Shown here: one piece after another, positions 52,021 to 61,786 of the stretch
How positions within the stretch are numbered: the stretch's first letter is position 1
How the letters are laid out: every line of letters begins with the position of its first letter
NCBI RefSeq assembly: GCF_020829665.1
Contig: NZ_JAIVFT010000019.1
Coordinates: 1 to 64,000, forward strand
Length of the DNA stretch: 64,000 nt
DNA from: Nostoc sp. CHAB 5824
Lineage (GTDB): Bacteria; Cyanobacteriota; Cyanobacteriia; Cyanobacteriales; Nostocaceae
Reading direction: 5' to 3'
Notes under the pieces: model-generated
The model's input: the letters and a program-made list of their open reading frames with translations, nothing else
What the model was told of the DNA's origin: nothing
Databases searched by the model: none
Made by a program: the position numbers and the translations under genes

Positions 52021-52938
52021 ATGGATTTATTGCGATCGCTGCCACTTGGACTTTATTTAGAACAACCCCAAACTTGGCTGCATAAAATCGATCCGCGCGT
52101 CAAGTTCGCCTGGTTGATGAGCTTTTTAACAAGCTATATTTTGGCTAACAACTTTTGGCGGGTGCTGCTGGTGGTAGTATTAATTCTTGTCACCTTGATT
52201 GCTAGAATTCCTCGCCGAGTATGGCAACAGCAAATGGGTTGGCTATTAATGCTATCGTTTTTTATCTTAGCGATCGCAGCCATCAGTCCTGATGGAATGG
52301 GTGTAGATTATCAGCCACGCCTCCCAGTTAATGAACAAATATTAACCCAGCAAGCATTCTCCAATAATATTGTTCAAGAGCCAGTAAGTAATAACAAATA
52401 CGGCTATGTGCTATTTAACAAAGGCCCAGTCAAAGTAACTCGCCGCTCCTTGGATTTGGCAGTACGCCTGAGTACAATTATATTTACTGTAATTTACAGC
52501 ACCAACCTGTATCTGCTGACAACCGCACCAGAAGAAATCACATCTGGCATAGAAAGCCTAATGCAACCCCTGCGACGCTTCAAGTTGCCTGTCACAGAAA
52601 TTGCTTTAACTTTAACTTTGTCCTTGCGCTTTATTCCCCTGGTTTTAGAAGAAGTGCAAAACTTATTTCGCTCTGTGATGACAAGGGCAATTAATTGGAA
52701 AAAGCTGGGATTGAAAGGAGCATTCAAGGTTTGGATGACAGTCGCAGAGAGACTGTTAGAAAATCTGCTCTTACGAGCCGATCAAATGGCGAATGCAATG
52801 ATGGTGCGGGGTTTTACCAGTCCCAATGAGCATCGAGTGCAGTGGCACGACTTACGATTCAAAAAACGTGACTGGCTTGCTATTGCAACTTTAATTTTAT
52901 TCTGGGGAATACGGCTAGCTATAGGAACTCAGGTCTAA
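52021..52938 (+). CDS. energy-coupling factor transporter transmembrane protein (EcfT/CbiQ)
   Basis: 305 residues. Membrane subunit of group II ECF vitamin/metal transporters, which docks the ATPases through two Ala-Arg-Gly-type motifs. Here: MARINWKKLGLKGAFKVWMT, and the later MANAMMVRGFTSP are such motifs. The start (LYLEQPQTWLHKIDPRVKFA) is typical. The hydrophilic loop at residues 95-135 is longer than usual. No ATPase or substrate-specific subunit is adjacent. In cyanobacteria this gene often follows der. Confidence 0.85.
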   Translation: MDLLRSLPLGLYLEQPQTWLHKIDPRVKFAWLMSFLTSYILANNFWRVLLVVVLILVTLIARIPRRVWQQQMGWLLMLSFFILAIAAISPDGMGVDYQPRLPVNEQILTQQAFSNNIVQEPVSNNKYGYVLFNKGPVKVTRRSLDLAVRLSTIIFTVIYSTNLYLLTTAPEEITSGIESLMQPLRRFKLPVTEIALTLTLSLRFIPLVLEEVQNLFRSVMTRAINWKKLGLKGAFKVWMTVAERLLENLLLRADQMANAMMVRGFTSPNEHRVQWHDLRFKKRDWLAIATLILFWGIRLAIGTQV

Positions 52939-53009
52939 TTTTGCACCAATGAAGTGCTAATGTCAGTGGTCAGTAGTTGTAGTTATTTCTACTCATTGCT
53001 AAAAACTGT

Positions 53010-54569
53010 ATGATCAAGGCTTGGTATTGGCGATCGCTACCCTTAGAAAAGCGCACAGGTTCTGAAATTTTTGCTGCTCTTTTTTGCCCAACCACCGCAG
53101 CGGGAATTGCTACCCTACTGGAAAGTCCCTACCCAACGCCAATCGATCATCCCCAACTCAGCCGATATTCTATCTGTGCAGGCGCTCCTAGCATAGTCGA
53201 TGGCATCCCACAGATGTGGACACCAAAAGTAGGAGAAGTTTTTTCTTTTCTAGAAAATTTGTTACAGCAAGGGGTAGGGCGAAATGAGCGAAATGAAGAA
53301 TTTACTCCTCCTGCTCCCCATCTCCCCTTCATCGGCGGTTGGTTAGGTTGGCTAGGCTATGATGTGGCATGGGAAATTGAACAGCTACCATGTCATAAAA
53401 TTGATCCCCTGCCGTTTCCCATAGCTTTTTGGTATGAACCAGATTGTTTTGCCGTTTTAGATCACGCACAACAAATTCTTTGGCTAGCCGCCAGTGATGC
53501 AAGTGAACTCGATGAGTTCCAGCAGAAATTAGAGAACAGAAAAGGGGAGTTGGGGGACAAAGTAGAATTTTCTTCCCCATCTCCCTCATCTCCCTCGCCT
53601 CCTCAGTTTTTGACATCTCAGGCAGATTATGAAACAGCTGTAAACCAGGCGAAAAAATATATTCAAGCTGGAGACATCTTTCAGGCAAATCTTTCGTTGC
53701 GATTTCAAGCGTCTACATCGGCTTCTGGTTGGGAAATTTACCAAGCTTTGCAAAAAATCAATCCTTCTCCTTTTGCCAGCTATTGGCAGACGCCTTGGGG
53801 GGAAGTGATCAGTTGTTCGCCGGAACGATTGGTACTGTTGCAAAATCAGCAAGCCGAAACCAGACCGATCGCTGGGACGCGATCACGTGGTGCTACACCA
53901 GAACAAGATATCCAACTAGCACAAGATTTACTCAGCAACACCAAAGAACGTGCAGAACACATCATGCTAGTGGATTTGGAACGCAATGATTTAGGGCGAG
54001 TTTGTGAATGGGGAACGGTTACTGTTGATGAATTGCTGACAATTGAGCGATATAGCCATGTGATGCATCTTGTCAGCAATATCAAAGGTACTTTAAAAGG
54101 CGAATGCCTACGGCACGGCGAAGCCGAACGCACCACCATTGATTTGATTCGCGCCACGTTTCCAGGTGGCACAATCACAGGTTGTCCCAAAGTTCGTTGC
54201 ATGGAAATTATTGAAGAACTAGAACCGGTGCGGCGCAGCTTGTTCTACGGTTCCTGTGGCTATTTAGATTGGCGTGGTCATTTAGACTTAAATATCTTAA
54301 TCCGTACCCTGCTACTAGCTCCCGTGTCTCAAGAAGCAGGGGAAGCAGGGGAAGCAGGGGAAGCAGGGGAGGCAGGGGAAGCAAGGGGAGTAAATTCTTC
54401 TTCATTTCCCCACTCAAGACTCATCCCCCAGCACTCAGCACTGAACATTGTCTGGGGACAAGTTGGCGCGGGAATTGTCGCAGATAGCGATCCTGAGAAA
54501 GAATGGTATGAATCTCTGCACAAAGCCCAGGCACAACTGGCAGCCCTGAAAATACTAAATAATCAATAG
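53010..54569 (+). CDS. chorismate-utilising synthase (anthranilate/aminodeoxychorismate synthase component I)
   Basis: 519 residues. The catalytic half reads ADYETAVNQAKKYIQAGDIF, then RPIAGTRSRG, LVDLERNDLGRVCEWGTV, and GTITGCPKVRCMEIIEELEP. PIAGT (rather than PIKGT) favours anthranilate synthase-type chemistry, but cyanobacterial PabB-like proteins can have the same, so trpE versus pabB is unresolved. There are three low-complexity insertions: about residues 90-98, 175-198 (SSPSPSSPSPP) and 432-450 (EAGEAGEAGEAGEAGEARG), which match dispersed repeats and are absent from the conserved core. It starts with an ATG. Confidence 0.8.
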   Translation: MIKAWYWRSLPLEKRTGSEIFAALFCPTTAAGIATLLESPYPTPIDHPQLSRYSICAGAPSIVDGIPQMWTPKVGEVFSFLENLLQQGVGRNERNEEFTPPAPHLPFIGGWLGWLGYDVAWEIEQLPCHKIDPLPFPIAFWYEPDCFAVLDHAQQILWLAASDASELDEFQQKLENRKGELGDKVEFSSPSPSSPSPPQFLTSQADYETAVNQAKKYIQAGDIFQANLSLRFQASTSASGWEIYQALQKINPSPFASYWQTPWGEVISCSPERLVLLQNQQAETRPIAGTRSRGATPEQDIQLAQDLLSNTKERAEHIMLVDLERNDLGRVCEWGTVTVDELLTIERYSHVMHLVSNIKGTLKGECLRHGEAERTTIDLIRATFPGGTITGCPKVRCMEIIEELEPVRRSLFYGSCGYLDWRGHLDLNILIRTLLLAPVSQEAGEAGEAGEAGEAGEARGVNSSSFPHSRLIPQHSALNIVWGQVGAGIVADSDPEKEWYESLHKAQAQLAALKILNNQ

Positions 54570-54597
54570 GGAATAAGGAATAGGTTATTAGTTATTC

Positions 54598-55064
54598 TTT
54601 CTCCCCCTGCTCCCCCTGCTCCCCCTGCTCCCTCTGCTCCCTCATCTCCCCACTCCCCAGTTGCAATTTTGTGCCATTCAGCCACAGTTGTGGCAGTATG
54701 GAAAGAAGTTGAAAAGTTCGCTGTTGCCGTTGGGAACTTCAAAGGGTGTTTTCCCTTGCCACGTCAAACTTTCAACAAGAGGATCATGTTTTGTGTCTTG
54801 TGCCGCCAGGTTGGTGTATTTGAGTCACCAAAGCACATGGCGATATCTATCGACAAACCTCTACGCTTCGCGGGTCACATTGTACCATTTCGCCTCACTA
54901 CCACTAGCTTCATCTGCCCATTAGAAACTAGATCAAGGTCTTCATAACCGCAGTTTTGCATTTTAAGAAAATATTCTGACGAATGTTGGTATTATCGTCT
55001 GAATGTTTGGAATTCACTGCGAAAAGATATATAACTCCCACCTTGACTACACTTTGACTCTTAA
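54598..55064. other. gene-free stretch with tccccctgc repeats
   Basis: A low-complexity block of tccccctgc units at about 54601-54655. The rest (54660-55064) has two overlapping plus frames but nothing recognisable on either strand. I see no supported gene. Confidence 0.5.
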
Positions 55065-55343
55065 ATGAATCCAGAAAACGCAGAAACTTACATAAACCAT
55101 CCAACTTGGGGTTTACTCTACAAAATCTGTATGGTTGATGAGAACCAGGATTTGTTCACCACACTTTATGCCCAGCGCTTATTTTTTTTGGTCGCAAATG
55201 ACGTCAAAGGTGTTAAATTCCAGTCTCTTGGACGTACTGAGGCTAGAATGATGTTGGAAAATCGCTTACGTACCCTGCGTCGCAGTGGACAATCTCAGGA
55301 GTACGATCAGCTTCAGAGTGTTTTCCAACGCACCTTCCAATGA
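55065..55343 (+). CDS. pipX: NtcA co-activator PipX
   Basis: 92 residues, Tudor-like domain plus two C-terminal helices. Binds NtcA and the PII protein GlnB, swapping partners with 2-oxoglutarate and energy level. Conserved sequence NPENAETYINHPTWGLLYKI, TLYAQRLFFLVAND, EARMMLENRLRTLRR matches the family fully. It overlaps pipY by four bases (ATGA at 55340-55343), so translational coupling is likely. Gives a link to the NtcA/HetR nitrogen control of this genome. Confidence 0.96.
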   Translation: MNPENAETYINHPTWGLLYKICMVDENQDLFTTLYAQRLFFLVANDVKGVKFQSLGRTEARMMLENRLRTLRRSGQSQEYDQLQSVFQRTFQ

Positions 55344-56008
55344 ATAGTTCGATTTCCGAACGTATTGTTACCATTCGCTCCTCACTGCCAACTTCAGTCC
55401 GATTGATTGCTGTTAGCAAGCAAGCTTCTGCCCAGGCCATTCGGTCTGCCTATGCCGCAGGAATTCGTGATTTTGGGGAGAGTCGTATCCAAGAAGCCGC
55501 CAGCAAACAAGCCGAGTTGCAAGACTTACCGGATATTACCTGGCACTTTATTGGACATTTGCAAAGCAATAAAGCCAAAAAAGCCATTGAACAATTCCCT
55601 TGGATTCACTCCGTCGATAATTTGAAGCTGGCACAGCGTTTAGATCAATTGGCGCAACAGCTAGGAGTGAGTCCCCAGGTTTGCCTGCAAGTGAAAATTC
55701 TCCCCGACCCCACCAAGTCTGGTTGGAGTGTGCCAGAACTTTTGGCTGATTTACCCACACTCAATCAATACAAAAATTTACAAATTCAAGGTTTGATGAC
55801 AATTCCGCCTTCAGGATTAAATGATCCGGAAATTTTGAATGTGTTTAATCTCAATCGTGAGCTGGCAAAGGAAATCCAGGAGCTAAACTGGTCGCACATT
55901 AAAATGCAGCACTTGTCTATGGGTATGTCAGGCGACTACGAACTGGCAGTGCAAGCAGGTGCAACGATGGTACGATTAGGAACAATATTGTTTGGCGATC
56001 GCTCTTAG
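55340..56008 (+). CDS. pipY: PLP homeostasis protein PipY (YggS/YlmE family)
   Basis: 222 residues. PLP-binding TIM-barrel protein of the COG0325 family, involved in pyridoxal phosphate homeostasis. Signature: LIAVSKQASAQAIRSAYAAG (lysine in AVSK binds PLP), then FGESRIQEAASKQ, WHFIGHLQSNKAKK and LSMGMSGDYELAV with GATMVRLGT. Overlaps pipX by four bases. In cyanobacteria this pair is well known, and PipY interacts genetically with PipX. Confidence 0.95.
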   Translation: MNSSISERIVTIRSSLPTSVRLIAVSKQASAQAIRSAYAAGIRDFGESRIQEAASKQAELQDLPDITWHFIGHLQSNKAKKAIEQFPWIHSVDNLKLAQRLDQLAQQLGVSPQVCLQVKILPDPTKSGWSVPELLADLPTLNQYKNLQIQGLMTIPPSGLNDPEILNVFNLNRELAKEIQELNWSHIKMQHLSMGMSGDYELAVQAGATMVRLGTILFGDRS

Positions 56009-56374
56009 CCTATTGGTCATCAACCTGGCTCTTCAGTATTAATACAGATCAGGATTTGATGACAACAATTTTGTAACAGACTGGTGCAATTGGAAACAAA
56101 GGATATAGTATTGACAAGAGCAATCGCCAAGGAAAAATGGGATAAAAAGAACTTTCCTTCGGACAAACCTTAGGATATAATCTTGACTCATTATTATGTT
56201 TAGGCGATGCACAGACCTTTCCAATAAGTGTCAGTTCATCGCCAAAACTCGTAGTATAGGCTACAACTAGCAAGAGACTTGCTGAAGTATCCACCGATGT
56301 AGCGGTCGCTCCTATCTCAATCAATCCTAAGCCAAGTCAATGTTGGCTATTCGCACCAGGAGAGTACACACACA

Positions 56375-56977
56375 ATGAACAATATTTTTTCCAAACTCAG
56401 AGACTTTGTGGGTCTAAATGAGCAAGTGGAATATGAGTATTACGAAGAAGAACCGGAAACAGATAATAATTACCAAAACCTGTATCAACAAGAAAATCCC
56501 CAACCACCGGCACCACAGGAGAGCACGGCCGCTCAAAATCGACGCTGGCGGGAACCAGTGCCTACAATGGGAGATGATATAGCAGCAGGTTCAAAGCCAA
56601 TGGGGAATGTGATTGGTATGCCAGGAGCAATTAACGGAATTTCGGAAGTTTTAGTACTCGAACCACGCACTTTTGAAGAAATGCCCCAGGCAATTCAAGC
56701 GTTGCGAGAACGCAAGTCAGTGGTATTAAATCTGACAATCATGGACCCAGATCAAGCTCAACGAGCAGTAGATTTTGTTGCAGGTGGTACTTACGCACTA
56801 GATGGACATCAAGAGCGCATCGGTGAGAGCATCTTCTTGTTTACGCCAAGCTGTGTCCAAGTTAGCACCCAAGGTGGCGTTCTTCATGAAGTACCACAAC
56901 CGCCAGCACGTCCCTCTCGTCCTACAGGTTCTCCAAATCAAACCTGGGGCAACGAAACTAACCGGATGGCACAATAA
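56375..56977 (+). CDS. sepF: cell division protein SepF
   Basis: 200 residues. Binds the FtsZ C-terminal tail and membrane, helping form the division ring. N-terminal amphipathic helix (NNIFSKLRDFVGLNEQVEYE), a disordered acidic/Gln/Pro linker to residue 75, and a compact C-terminal domain with VLEPRTFEEMPQAIQALRER, VVLNLTIMDPDQAQRAVDFV and GGTYALDGHQERIGESIFLF. The tail is Pro/Asn-rich. Upstream 56009-56374 has no gene. The order pipX-pipY-sepF-proC is conserved in cyanobacteria. Confidence 0.96.
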   Translation: MNNIFSKLRDFVGLNEQVEYEYYEEEPETDNNYQNLYQQENPQPPAPQESTAAQNRRWREPVPTMGDDIAAGSKPMGNVIGMPGAINGISEVLVLEPRTFEEMPQAIQALRERKSVVLNLTIMDPDQAQRAVDFVAGGTYALDGHQERIGESIFLFTPSCVQVSTQGGVLHEVPQPPARPSRPTGSPNQTWGNETNRMAQ

Positions 56978-57055
56978 AGTTAAATTAGTTGTTAGTCCTT
57001 TGTCTTGAGTTTTGATACTAATGACTAATGACTAATAACTAATGACTAATGACTA

Positions 57056-57874
57056 ATGACTATAAAATTTGGCTTAATTGGTGGTGGGGTAATGGGAGAA
57101 GCGCTCTTATCCCGCCTTATCGCGCGTGGAATTTATCAATCCTCAGAAGTCATAGTTAGCGAACCGCTATCTTCACGCCTAGATTTTTTAAAACAGCAAT
57201 ACAATGTTGCTGTGACAACAGATAATAGCCAGGTTTTCGCCCAAGCAAAAGAAGTTGTCTTTTTGGCAGTGAAACCGCAGGTGTTTAGCGCGATCGCTCA
57301 AGAATTAGCAGATATTGATATTCTTAATAAAGAACACTCACCCTTAATCATTTCCATATTAGCGGGTGTGCCTTTAAGTCAGCTAGAAGCTGCATTTGTG
57401 CAATTGCCAGTTATTAAAGCAATGCCCAACACTCCAGCAACAGTAGGAGCCGGAATTACCGCGATTTGTTCAGGTGCATACACTAGCCCCAAACACCACC
57501 AAATAGCACAGCAAATTTTTTCTGCTGTGGGGGAAGTCGTGGAAGTCTCAGAAACGCTAATGGATGCAGTCACAGGACTATCTGGTAGCGGCCCGGCTTA
57601 TGTGGCGCTCTTAGTAGAAGCACTTGCTGATGGCGGAGTATCCGCAGGTTTACCTAGAGCAATTGCCAATCAACTAGCCTTGCAAACCGTACTAGGAACA
57701 GCGAAACTGTTAGATGAAACTAAAATGCACCCAGCAGAACTCAAAGATCGCGTTACCAGTCCCGGTGGTACAACCATTGCGGGAATTGCCAAGCTAGAAC
57801 AGGCAGGATTTCGTTCAGCTTTAATTGAAGCCGTAAAAGCTGCCACACAGCGATCGCAAGAACTGGGAAAATAA
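57056..57874 (+). CDS. proC: pyrroline-5-carboxylate reductase
   Basis: 272 residues. Last step of proline synthesis, reducing P5C with NAD(P)H. Signature: FGLIGGGVMGEALLSRL (Rossmann GxGxxG/A type), VKPQVFSAIAQEL, MPNTPATVGAGITAI and the ProC signature LSGSGPAYVALLVEALADG, ending with VTSPGGTTIAGIAKLE. The start lies within the dispersed CATTAGT/taatgac repeat that fills 57000-57058, so the ribosome site is unusual. Follows sepF on the same strand. Confidence 0.96.
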   Translation: MTIKFGLIGGGVMGEALLSRLIARGIYQSSEVIVSEPLSSRLDFLKQQYNVAVTTDNSQVFAQAKEVVFLAVKPQVFSAIAQELADIDILNKEHSPLIISILAGVPLSQLEAAFVQLPVIKAMPNTPATVGAGITAICSGAYTSPKHHQIAQQIFSAVGEVVEVSETLMDAVTGLSGSGPAYVALLVEALADGGVSAGLPRAIANQLALQTVLGTAKLLDETKMHPAELKDRVTSPGGTTIAGIAKLEQAGFRSALIEAVKAATQRSQELGK

Positions 57875-58022
57875 TGAAGAGTCATTAGTCATTGGTCATT
57901 AGTCATTAGTCATTTGTCATTAGTTTTAGACAAAGGACAAAGAACAAAGGACAAATGACCAATAACGAAGTTGACAAAAGACTCGTTAGTATAGTAAACA
58001 ATCTGGTTGCAAATGTGATTGA

Positions 58023-60701
58023 GTGAATTATCCTGCACCGTCTCCAGAACTTGACTTAGGGTCTATATTTCCCTTTGATCTGGATCAGTTTCAAAAAGAA
58101 GCGATCGCGTCCCTAAACGCCGGACGCTCCGTAGTTGTGTGTGCGCCCACAGGTTCGGGCAAAACATTAGTTGGGGAATACGCGATTTATCGTGCCCTGT
58201 CACGAGGAAAACGTGTATTTTACACTACTCCCCTAAAGGCGCTGTCGAATCAAAAATTACGTGACTTTCGAGAAAAATTTGGCTTTGATCAAGTCGGACT
58301 GTTAACTGGAGATGCTTCCATTAACAGAGATGCACCGATTTTGGTGATGACCACAGAAATTTTCCGAAATATGCTTTATGGCACACCCATTGGGCAAATC
58401 GGCATCTCATTAGTAGACGTTGAAGCGGTGATACTTGATGAGTGCCACTATATGAACGATCGCCAGCGCGGTACTGTTTGGGAAGAATCAATCATCTATT
58501 GTCCTCGTGAAGTCCAACTGGCAGCCCTCTCAGCAACGGTTGCCAACAGCGATCAACTCACCGATTGGCTAAATCGCGTTCACGGCCCAACTGACCTGAT
58601 TTACTCCGATTTTCGCCCAGTCCCCTTGGAATTTCACTTTTGCAATCCCAAAGGTTTATTTCCCCTGCTGAATGATAGCAAAACTAAAATTAACCCCCGC
58701 CTTATTCAGAAGAAGAAGGGGAGAGGGGGAGAAAGGGAGAGGGGGAAAAGTGGTAGGCCAGAGGCTCCTGGAATAATTTATACCTTGAGTCAGTTAGAGC
58801 AACGAGATATGCTACCAGCCATTTACTTCATCTTCAGCCGCCGGGGATGTGATAAAGCAGTGGCAGAAGTGGGTGATTTATGGCTGGTAAATAATGAAGA
58901 GTCCCAGATTTTGCGGCAACAGATTGATGACTTTTTAGCCCGCAATCCCGAAGCAGGGCGTTCTGGACAAATTGCACCCTTGTACCGGGGAATTGCTGCC
59001 CACCACGCCGGGATTTTGCCTGCTTGGAAAGCACTAGTTGAAGAACTATTTCAGCAGGGGCTAATTAAAGTAGTATTCGCTACCGAAACGCTAGCAGCGG
59101 GAATTAATATGCCCGCCCGGACAACGGTAATTTCCACCCTTTCCAAGCGTACCGATACTGGACACCGCTTGTTAAATGCTTCCGAATTCTTGCAAATGGC
59201 GGGACGAGCAGGCCGCCGGGGGATGGATAAACAAGGTCATGTGGTGACAGTCCAAACTCCCTTTGAAGGAGCTAAAGAAGCGGCGTATTTGGGCACATCC
59301 AAGCCAGATCCTCTTGTAAGCCAGTTTACACCCAGTTATGGCATGGTACTTAACTTGCTGCAAACACACACCCTAGAGCAAACTAGGGAACTGATAGAAC
59401 GCAGTTTTGGGCAGTACATGGCCACCCTGCATTTAAGACCAGAATACGATGAGATTGCCGAACTGGAAACCCAATTAGCTCAACTTCATGAGCAAATCGC
59501 CGCAGTTGATGAAAATGAACTGGCTGTTTATGAAAAATTGCGGCAACGCCTGAAAGTGGAACGCCAGATATTGAAAACCTTGCAAGAGCAAGCGCAGGAA
59601 GACAGACAAGAAGAATTGGGGATGATGTTGGGCTTTGCAGTCTCAGGAACTCTGTTGAGTCTCAAAGGTAAAAATATCACAGTGTCTACACCCGTAACCG
59701 CAGTTTTAGTAGGAAAATCGCCAGGTTCTGGTCAAGCTCCTTACTTGGTATGCTTGGGACATGATAACCGTTGGTATGTGGCAACGACAGGAGATGTAGT
59801 CGATTTGTATGCCGAACTGCCGCGAATTGAAGTACCACCTGATATCCTGCCACCGCCAGAGATGCCTTTGAAGCCAGGACAGTCGCGCCGTGGTACTCAA
59901 GAAACATTTGCGATCGCTGCGCGTATTCCCGATCCGGTAGAATCTTTGTATCTGGCACCAGAAGTAGCAGAACAACTCAGTCGCACTACCGCCGTCCAAG
60001 AGCAATTAGAAGCTCATCCCCTACATCAATCAGGCAATGCTGCTACGCTTTTCAAGCGCCGCGCCCGCTATGTGGAATTAGAAGCCGAACTCGAACAGTT
60101 GCAAGGGCAAGTAGAGCAACAGTCACAACGTCATTGGGAAGAATTTCTCAATTTAATCGCAATTCTACAACACTTTGACGCTTTAGATAACTTAGTGCCC
60201 ACACAATTAGGGCGAATCGCTGCTGCCATTCGAGGTGAGAATGAATTGTGGCTAGGTTTAGTATTCGCTAGTGGTGAATTGGATAACTTAGATCCGCACC
60301 ATTTAGCCGCCGCTGCCGCCGCTTTGGTGATGGAAACCCCCCGTCCAGATAGCAAAGTTAACTTTGAACTTAGTCATGGAGTGGCAGAAGCTTTAGCAAA
60401 ATTGCGGGGAATTCGCCGCCAAATGTTCCAACTACAACGGCGGTATAACGTAGCGCTGCCTATATGGTTGGAGTTTGAGTTAATTGCCATAGTCGAACAA
60501 TGGGCACTGGGAATGGAGTGGATAGAACTCTGCGAAAACACCACTTTGGATGAAGGCGACGTGGTGAGAATTTTACGGCGGACGTTAGATTTATTATCGC
60601 AAATACCCCATGTTCCCCATTTGCCAGACTCTTTCCAGCGTAATGCCTATCGGGCGATGCAGTTGATTGATAGATTCCCTGTGAATGAGGTGGTTGAATA
60701 A
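58023..60701 (+). CDS. Ski2/Mtr4-like DEAD/H-box RNA helicase
   Basis: 892 residues. Motif I APTGSGKT (residues 41-48), TTPLKALSNQK, motif II DECHYMND, motif III LSATVANS, and the C-terminal motif VI QMAGRAGRRGMDKQGHV. The rest includes a helical DSHCT-type tail (VEQWALGMEWIELCENTTLD, EGDVVRILRRTLDLLSQIPH). Such helicases unwind RNA for decay or processing. A low-complexity insert KKKGRGGERERGKSGRPEAPG is spliced in at about residue 238-258 between the two RecA domains and looks like repeat-derived DNA. GTG start. A hairpin at 60710 follows. Confidence 0.92.
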   Translation: MNYPAPSPELDLGSIFPFDLDQFQKEAIASLNAGRSVVVCAPTGSGKTLVGEYAIYRALSRGKRVFYTTPLKALSNQKLRDFREKFGFDQVGLLTGDASINRDAPILVMTTEIFRNMLYGTPIGQIGISLVDVEAVILDECHYMNDRQRGTVWEESIIYCPREVQLAALSATVANSDQLTDWLNRVHGPTDLIYSDFRPVPLEFHFCNPKGLFPLLNDSKTKINPRLIQKKKGRGGERERGKSGRPEAPGIIYTLSQLEQRDMLPAIYFIFSRRGCDKAVAEVGDLWLVNNEESQILRQQIDDFLARNPEAGRSGQIAPLYRGIAAHHAGILPAWKALVEELFQQGLIKVVFATETLAAGINMPARTTVISTLSKRTDTGHRLLNASEFLQMAGRAGRRGMDKQGHVVTVQTPFEGAKEAAYLGTSKPDPLVSQFTPSYGMVLNLLQTHTLEQTRELIERSFGQYMATLHLRPEYDEIAELETQLAQLHEQIAAVDENELAVYEKLRQRLKVERQILKTLQEQAQEDRQEELGMMLGFAVSGTLLSLKGKNITVSTPVTAVLVGKSPGSGQAPYLVCLGHDNRWYVATTGDVVDLYAELPRIEVPPDILPPPEMPLKPGQSRRGTQETFAIAARIPDPVESLYLAPEVAEQLSRTTAVQEQLEAHPLHQSGNAATLFKRRARYVELEAELEQLQGQVEQQSQRHWEEFLNLIAILQHFDALDNLVPTQLGRIAAAIRGENELWLGLVFASGELDNLDPHHLAAAAAALVMETPRPDSKVNFELSHGVAEALAKLRGIRRQMFQLQRRYNVALPIWLEFELIAIVEQWALGMEWIELCENTTLDEGDVVRILRRTLDLLSQIPHVPHLPDSFQRNAYRAMQLIDRFPVNEVVE

Positions 60702-60709
60702 ACAGGACA

Positions 60710-60752
60710 CTCTTACGCACACAGAGTATTTAATAATTTCTTTGCGTAAGAG
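60710..60752 (+). terminator. hairpin downstream of helicase
   Basis: CTCTTACGCA (60710-60719) pairs with TGCGTAAGAG (60743-60752) over 10 bp around a 23-base loop. Nine bases past the helicase stop. No long T run. Confidence 0.4.
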
Positions 60753-60977
60753 AGTCTGTCTGTCTTTGTGTATTTTTTCTCTATACGTCCTCTTCGTCAA
60801 CATTAATTTGAGGGGTTTGGAGTAGTACTACAAACCACCCCAAGAATGAATTTACATTTGGCCAAATAATAGTAGTGGTACTGATTAAAAATGCTTTTTT
60901 GGTTTCGTATATCTTCTATACGTGATTAATCACATGTATTTAACAGAAGTTATAGTCGCTATCAGCGCTATTCATTT

Positions 60978-61352
60978 TTAGTACACCAAGTTTCCAGTAC
61001 CGCGCAACTGACGCAAAGAATTTATACAGTATGGACAGTCACAGCCAAATGTCTGAATTGCAGCATCACTTTCCTCCTCAGTAAAGTTCAACATGGCAAT
61101 ATTCTCATCTGATACTGATGTGACAGTGGTTGAGGAACGTGTAGAGGTATACGCTTGCGTTCTTGCTGAATCTCGAATACACACAAAATCTTTTCCACCA
61201 TGTGGGTTAGTGATACAGGTACGACCGTCTTGTGTGTGCATTAATCGCTGAGTAATACTAGCATGAGCAGGATTAAATACTGCTAGCGTAGACATCATCG
61301 ACACAAAGATTGAGGAAGTGGAAAGCAAATTTAGAAGAATTTTTTTGTTCAT
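60978..61352 (-). CDS. small secreted cysteine-containing protein
   Basis: 124 residues. A signal peptide (KKILLNLLSTSSIFVSMMST, ending AHA) is followed by a short mature chain with a Cys pair in GRTCITNPHGGKDFVCIRDS and a C-terminal GCDCPYCINSLRQLRGTGN with three cysteines. The middle is Ser/Thr-rich. I do not recognise the family. The CDCPYC cluster recalls the tails of the 31-38 kb proteins, but the sequences are not clearly homologous. Likely periplasmic or extracellular. It points toward the helicase terminator. Confidence 0.55.
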   Translation of the reverse strand: MNKKILLNLLSTSSIFVSMMSTLAVFNPAHASITQRLMHTQDGRTCITNPHGGKDFVCIRDSARTQAYTSTRSSTTVTSVSDENIAMLNFTEEESDAAIQTFGCDCPYCINSLRQLRGTGNLVY

Positions 61353-61786
61353 AGATTTCCTTGAGAAAATTGTCTACTAGTTTAGGGTATTCGATTCACT
61401 TTCAAACTTCAAGTGAATTTTTCCTAAGAATAGCTAGCTTGACACTTGTTATTCAAGAAAGTTCCATATCTACTCAGTTTTATCACAAATTAAGTGGGTA
61501 TAAATAAATATAATACCCAGAAGCGCGATTTCTGGCGAAAAGTCGCGCTTCTATGTCCTGAGTGTTTTATGTTTAATTAGGTTGATCTACTTCCCTAGTT
61601 AAAGTCTGCGTAAGCACGTAGTGGTTAGGGGATCGTAGTCTTCTCCCTTCGAGATGCTACACCAAGGGAGAAGACCGCGCTAAGTTACTACAAGCGAATT
61701 ATTCTAGAAAAATTAATTGCAATTAGCTTAATATTCTGACAATTTATCTGGTTGATAGATGTTTGTGGTGGCTGTGTATAAACATT
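61353..61786. other. gene-free stretch with two strong hairpins
   Basis: AGAAGCGCGA/TCGCGCTTCT (61519-61552) and GTCTTCTCCCTT/AAGGGAGAAGAC (61638-61675), both perfect. No gene is seen. They may terminate mntH (minus strand) or be dispersed repeats. Confidence 0.5.

Noticed and set aside
54661..54947. Two overlapping plus-strand frames before pipX
   Set aside because: Frames overlap, no known domain, and no conservation can be judged from the sequence alone.
56049..56324. 91-codon minus-strand frame between pipY and sepF
   Set aside because: No recognisable motif, and the pipY-sepF spacer is typically non-coding.
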